Shown here: piece by piece, positions 37,546 through 39,692 of the stretch | Layout of the letters: each line of letters opens with the position of its first letter | Position numbering within the stretch: position 1 is the first letter of the stretch | NCBI GenBank assembly: GCA_964365905.1 | Contig: CAYIRQ010000001.1 | Coordinates: 1-39,692, forward strand | Direction of reading: 5' to 3' | From: CAYIRQ01 sp964365905 | GTDB taxonomy: Bacteria; Patescibacteriota; Gracilibacteria; Peribacterales; Peribacteraceae | DNA: 39,692 bases | The notes under the pieces: generated by a model | The model's input: the letters and a program-made list of their open reading frames with translations, nothing else | Databases searched by the model: none | Told to the model about the DNA's origin: nothing | Program-made: the position numbers and the translations under genes

Positions 37546-37981
37546 GCCCGGCTTCACCGTTATCGAAATGATCGTGGTTCTCGCGATCTTCATTCTCTCC
37601 GCGGCCGTGACGCTCCCGTTTCTCGGAACGTTCCAGCAAACCGAGGATCTCGAGACCATCAGTGTGGACGCGCTTCTCGCACTTCGTCGCGCGCAGAGTC
37701 GCACCATGAGCGGGCAGCGGGACAGCAGCTGGGGTGTGCATTTTCAGGTCGGAGGATTCACGCTGTTTGCCGGGGAGAGTTTTGAGAAAAGAGAGGTTGC
37801 ATTCGATGAAGCACATGTGGTTCCGGTGGCGTATTCCTTTACGGGACTGACGACGGTGCGCTTCGTCCGTCCCCATGGCCTTCCGATCGCTGCAGGAACG
37901 CTCTTCATTGCGCATCCCTCCAACGTAGCCGCTCATATCGACGTGAATGCCGCCGGAGCAATTTTCCTCGAAGATGAATGA
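37523..37981 (+). CDS. GspH-like pseudopilin
   Basis: A 152-residue protein with a prepilin signal RPG|FTVIEMIVVLAIFILS and the typical helix, followed by DALLALRRAQSRTMSGQRDS and WGVHFQVGGFTLFAGES, as in GspH/FimT minor pseudopilins. The start overlaps pilC by 23 bases and its stop overlaps the next start (ATGA), so translation is coupled. It is probably a minor pilin that primes the pilus. Confidence 0.88.
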   Translation: MSREAFSRPGFTVIEMIVVLAIFILSAAVTLPFLGTFQQTEDLETISVDALLALRRAQSRTMSGQRDSSWGVHFQVGGFTLFAGESFEKREVAFDEAHVVPVAYSFTGLTTVRFVRPHGLPIAAGTLFIAHPSNVAAHIDVNAAGAIFLEDE

Positions 37982-39692
37982 CACAAATTTCTTCCCATCG
38001 CCGTGGGCAAACGCTCGTCGAAGCCATTGTTGCGATGGGCGTTGTCATCGTCTTTGCATCCGCTCTCGGCCGCCTCATTCTCGGCGCGTACGAGGGACGG
38101 AGAGTGGCGAACGAGCGGACCGAAGCGTCCTACCTCGCCTGGGAAGGACTTGAAGCAGCGAGGTCCATTGCAGAGCAGAATTTTCAATCTCTTCAGAACG
38201 GGACCTATGGGCTTACGTCCGATGCCAGCGGCACGCTGCTCACGAGGGAACCTGACACTCATGGAAAATTTCTCCGGGAGATCACGATCGGTCCCGTTTT
38301 ACGCGACGAACATGGTACCATTTCCCAGAGTGGCATGGAGCTCGATAAGAGAACGAAAGCGGTCACCTCTTCCATAACGTGGACTCCGGCACATGGACGT
38401 CCGCAGGCCGTGCGCACCTTCACCTATCTCACCGATTGGTTTCGACCACGCTGGTTGATCGACCTTCTCACTGAGTTTCTTCCTGGTAACAGCCATGCCA
38501 CCGCTCTCACCGAAGAACACAACGGAGAAGTTTCTCTCGAACATGGATCGCTACGGGAGCTCTCCGTCTTTCACGAAGAAACATTGCCCTTTCCAGGGGT
38601 TGTTCGTGACCTGCTCCTCGATCCCATCGCAGATCGTCTGTACGTCGCAACGGCGAATAATGCCGATGGGCAGGAAGTGTTTGTCTATGACACCGCGAAT
38701 CTGAGCGCACGGGAGTTCCCGTTGCTCGGATCGGTAAATCTGGAGGATGGAGCGACGGCGCTTGCCGCAGATGACGAGTATTTGTACGTCGGAACGGAAG
38801 ACGGCGACAGGGAAATTCAGGTGGTGGATCTCGATGACTACACAGTGAAAACAACGTGGGATCTCATGGACAGCGCGACCCCGATTGATTTTGCGTTTGA
38901 TGAAGCGAACCAGCGTCTGTATGTCGTGACAACGAACGAGGCATTCCATGCGCCGGAAGTTGCACGATTTTCATTTTTGAATAATGTCTGGAAGGCGCTT
39001 GGCCGAAAAGCGTCAAAAATATTTCCCCTTGAACGCGCACTCGCTCAAAGCGTTCCCACTTGCCAGGGGCAAACAGCGACGATCTATGTAAATAGCAGCA
39101 ATAAAATTGTGGGGGGTCCGGACGATGGCGACACGTATGCGGGGACACTCGATGGCACGAGCGGTGCGGATGTGATGGTCGGCACAAGTTCCGCGGATAC
39201 CATCGACGGCAAAGGCGGAGCTGATACCATCTGTGGTGAAGGCGGAAACGACACGCTCAAGGGCGGAAACGGAAATGATACGATCGTTGGAGGAGATGGA
39301 AACGACTCAGTCCAGGGGGAAGGAAACGACGACACGCTGACCGGCGATGAAGGAAATGACACCGTGGAAGGAGGGAATGGCGATGACGTCGCGTACGGCG
39401 GAAACGGCGATGATACGGTGAAAGGCGATGGCAATAACGATACGGTATATGGGGACGCCGGAACGGATACTGTGGAGGGAGGCAATGGAGACGATACGGT
39501 CTACGGAGGAAGCGGCAACGATACCGTCAAGGGGAACGGAGGAACGAATACGCTCTATGGAGAAGCGGGGAACGACGCATTCACCGGCGGGAGCGGCGAT
39601 GACACGATATTTGGCGGCAGCGGCAATGACACTTTTGATGGACAGGGCGGGGCCGACATCGAATGCGGAGAAGCGGGCGCCGACACATTGAA
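37978..39692 (+). CDS. Pseudopilin-propeller-RTX repeat fusion, 3' end cut by window
   Basis: The frame is open from the ATG at 37978 to the window end (at least 571 residues). Residues ~8-35 form a prepilin-like segment (HRRG|QTLVEAIVAMGVVIVFAS), of GspI/minor-pilin type with Glu5. A pseudopilin-like region follows (ASYLAWEGLEAARSIAEQNF). Residues ~215-330 look like beta-propeller blades (RLYVATANNADGQEVFVYDT, YLYVGTEDGDREIQVVDL, RLYVVTTNEA). From ~382 come about 19 RTX nonapeptides (GGxGxDxxx: GGNGNDTI, GGDGNDSV, GGSGDDTI), which normally bind calcium. RTX proteins usually leave by type I secretion; here a pilin signal suggests display through the pilus system. It overlaps the upstream pseudopilin by ATGA. 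Confidence 0.88.
   Translation, partial: MTQISSHRRGQTLVEAIVAMGVVIVFASALGRLILGAYEGRRVANERTEASYLAWEGLEAARSIAEQNFQSLQNGTYGLTSDASGTLLTREPDTHGKFLREITIGPVLRDEHGTISQSGMELDKRTKAVTSSITWTPAHGRPQAVRTFTYLTDWFRPRWLIDLLTEFLPGNSHATALTEEHNGEVSLEHGSLRELSVFHEETLPFPGVVRDLLLDPIADRLYVATANNADGQEVFVYDTANLSAREFPLLGSVNLEDGATALAADDEYLYVGTEDGDREIQVVDLDDYTVKTTWDLMDSATPIDFAFDEANQRLYVVTTNEAFHAPEVARFSFLNNVWKALGRKASKIFPLERALAQSVPTCQGQTATIYVNSSNKIVGGPDDGDTYAGTLDGTSGADVMVGTSSADTIDGKGGADTICGEGGNDTLKGGNGNDTIVGGDGNDSVQGEGNDDTLTGDEGNDTVEGGNGDDVAYGGNGDDTVKGDGNNDTVYGDAGTDTVEGGNGDDTVYGGSGNDTVKGNGGTNTLYGEAGNDAFTGGSGDDTIFGGSGNDTFDGQGGADIECGEAGADTL

Noticed and set aside
1..39692. UGA recoded as glycine (Gracilibacteria/Absconditabacteria)
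   Set aside because: TGA ends several genes in ATGA overlaps, and all recognised proteins end properly at TGA, TAA or TAG.

Overview
This 39.7 kb window is bacterial chromosome of roughly 55% G+C by eye, with standard-code translation (TGA is used as a stop, often inside ATGA overlaps). The best guess for the host is a Patescibacteria/CPR lineage such as Peregrinibacteria or Peribacteria. This is inferred from the mix of a lone Xer recombinase beside a dif-like site, a kinase-only riboflavin kinase, Gmad2, SLH, DUF3160 and Memo-like lipoproteins, a type IV pilus cluster, tRNA genes with encoded CCA, few Shine-Dalgarno sequences, and many short palindromic repeats even inside genes. It is not a lineage that reads UGA as glycine.

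Layout. 1-3.6 kb (minus): two small unknown genes, a coiled-coil protein, tRNA-Lys, an ORF6N regulator and two secreted proteins that share a PEGA-like domain, one with an LPxTG-type tail. 3.7-6.9 kb (plus): a divergent phosphoglycerate kinase, a baseplate-J-like membrane protein and a YdcF/SanA-like protein. 6.98-9.4 kb: a near-perfect dif-like site directly upstream of a tyrosine recombinase, then two overlapping GIY-YIG genes and an unknown gene. 9.4-12 kb (minus): pterin dehydratase, a RAYT transposase with REP hairpins on both sides, tyrS and a riboflavin kinase. 12-14.8 kb (plus): a membrane-anchored helical protein and a ROK sugar kinase. 14.8-20.8 kb: three related surface-fibre proteins; the largest carries a transposase-type DNA-binding domain at its N-terminus. 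21-29 kb: an SLH protein, transketolase, a Gmad2 protein, an SLH-cupredoxin protein, transaldolase and 6-phosphogluconate dehydrogenase. 29-33.2 kb: two overlapping lipoprotein genes (DUF3160; a Memo-CapA fusion). 33.2-39.7 kb: two tRNA-Ser genes, two prepilins, pilB, pilC, a GspH-like pseudopilin and a large gene cut by the window edge that joins a pseudopilin N-terminus, a propeller-like region and RTX calcium-binding repeats.

Metabolism: pgk, tkt, tal, gnd and the ROK kinase point to sugar fermentation through lower glycolysis and the pentose phosphate pathway. Most of the rest is cell surface: SLH, LPxTG, fibre, lipoprotein and pilus proteins.

Most notable: (1) a single-recombinase Xer/dif module that probably marks the replication terminus; (2) a pseudopilin-RTX fusion in a pilus operon; (3) an HTH-membrane-fibre fusion protein with two paralogues; (4) palindromic or low-complexity repeats lying in frame inside housekeeping genes (ribF, tal, tkt, gnd, an SLH protein); (5) a 106-bp cloverleaf-like element with complementary loops after the SLH gene; (6) recurring extended -10 promoters (TGnTAnnnT) very close to start codons or tRNA 5' ends.
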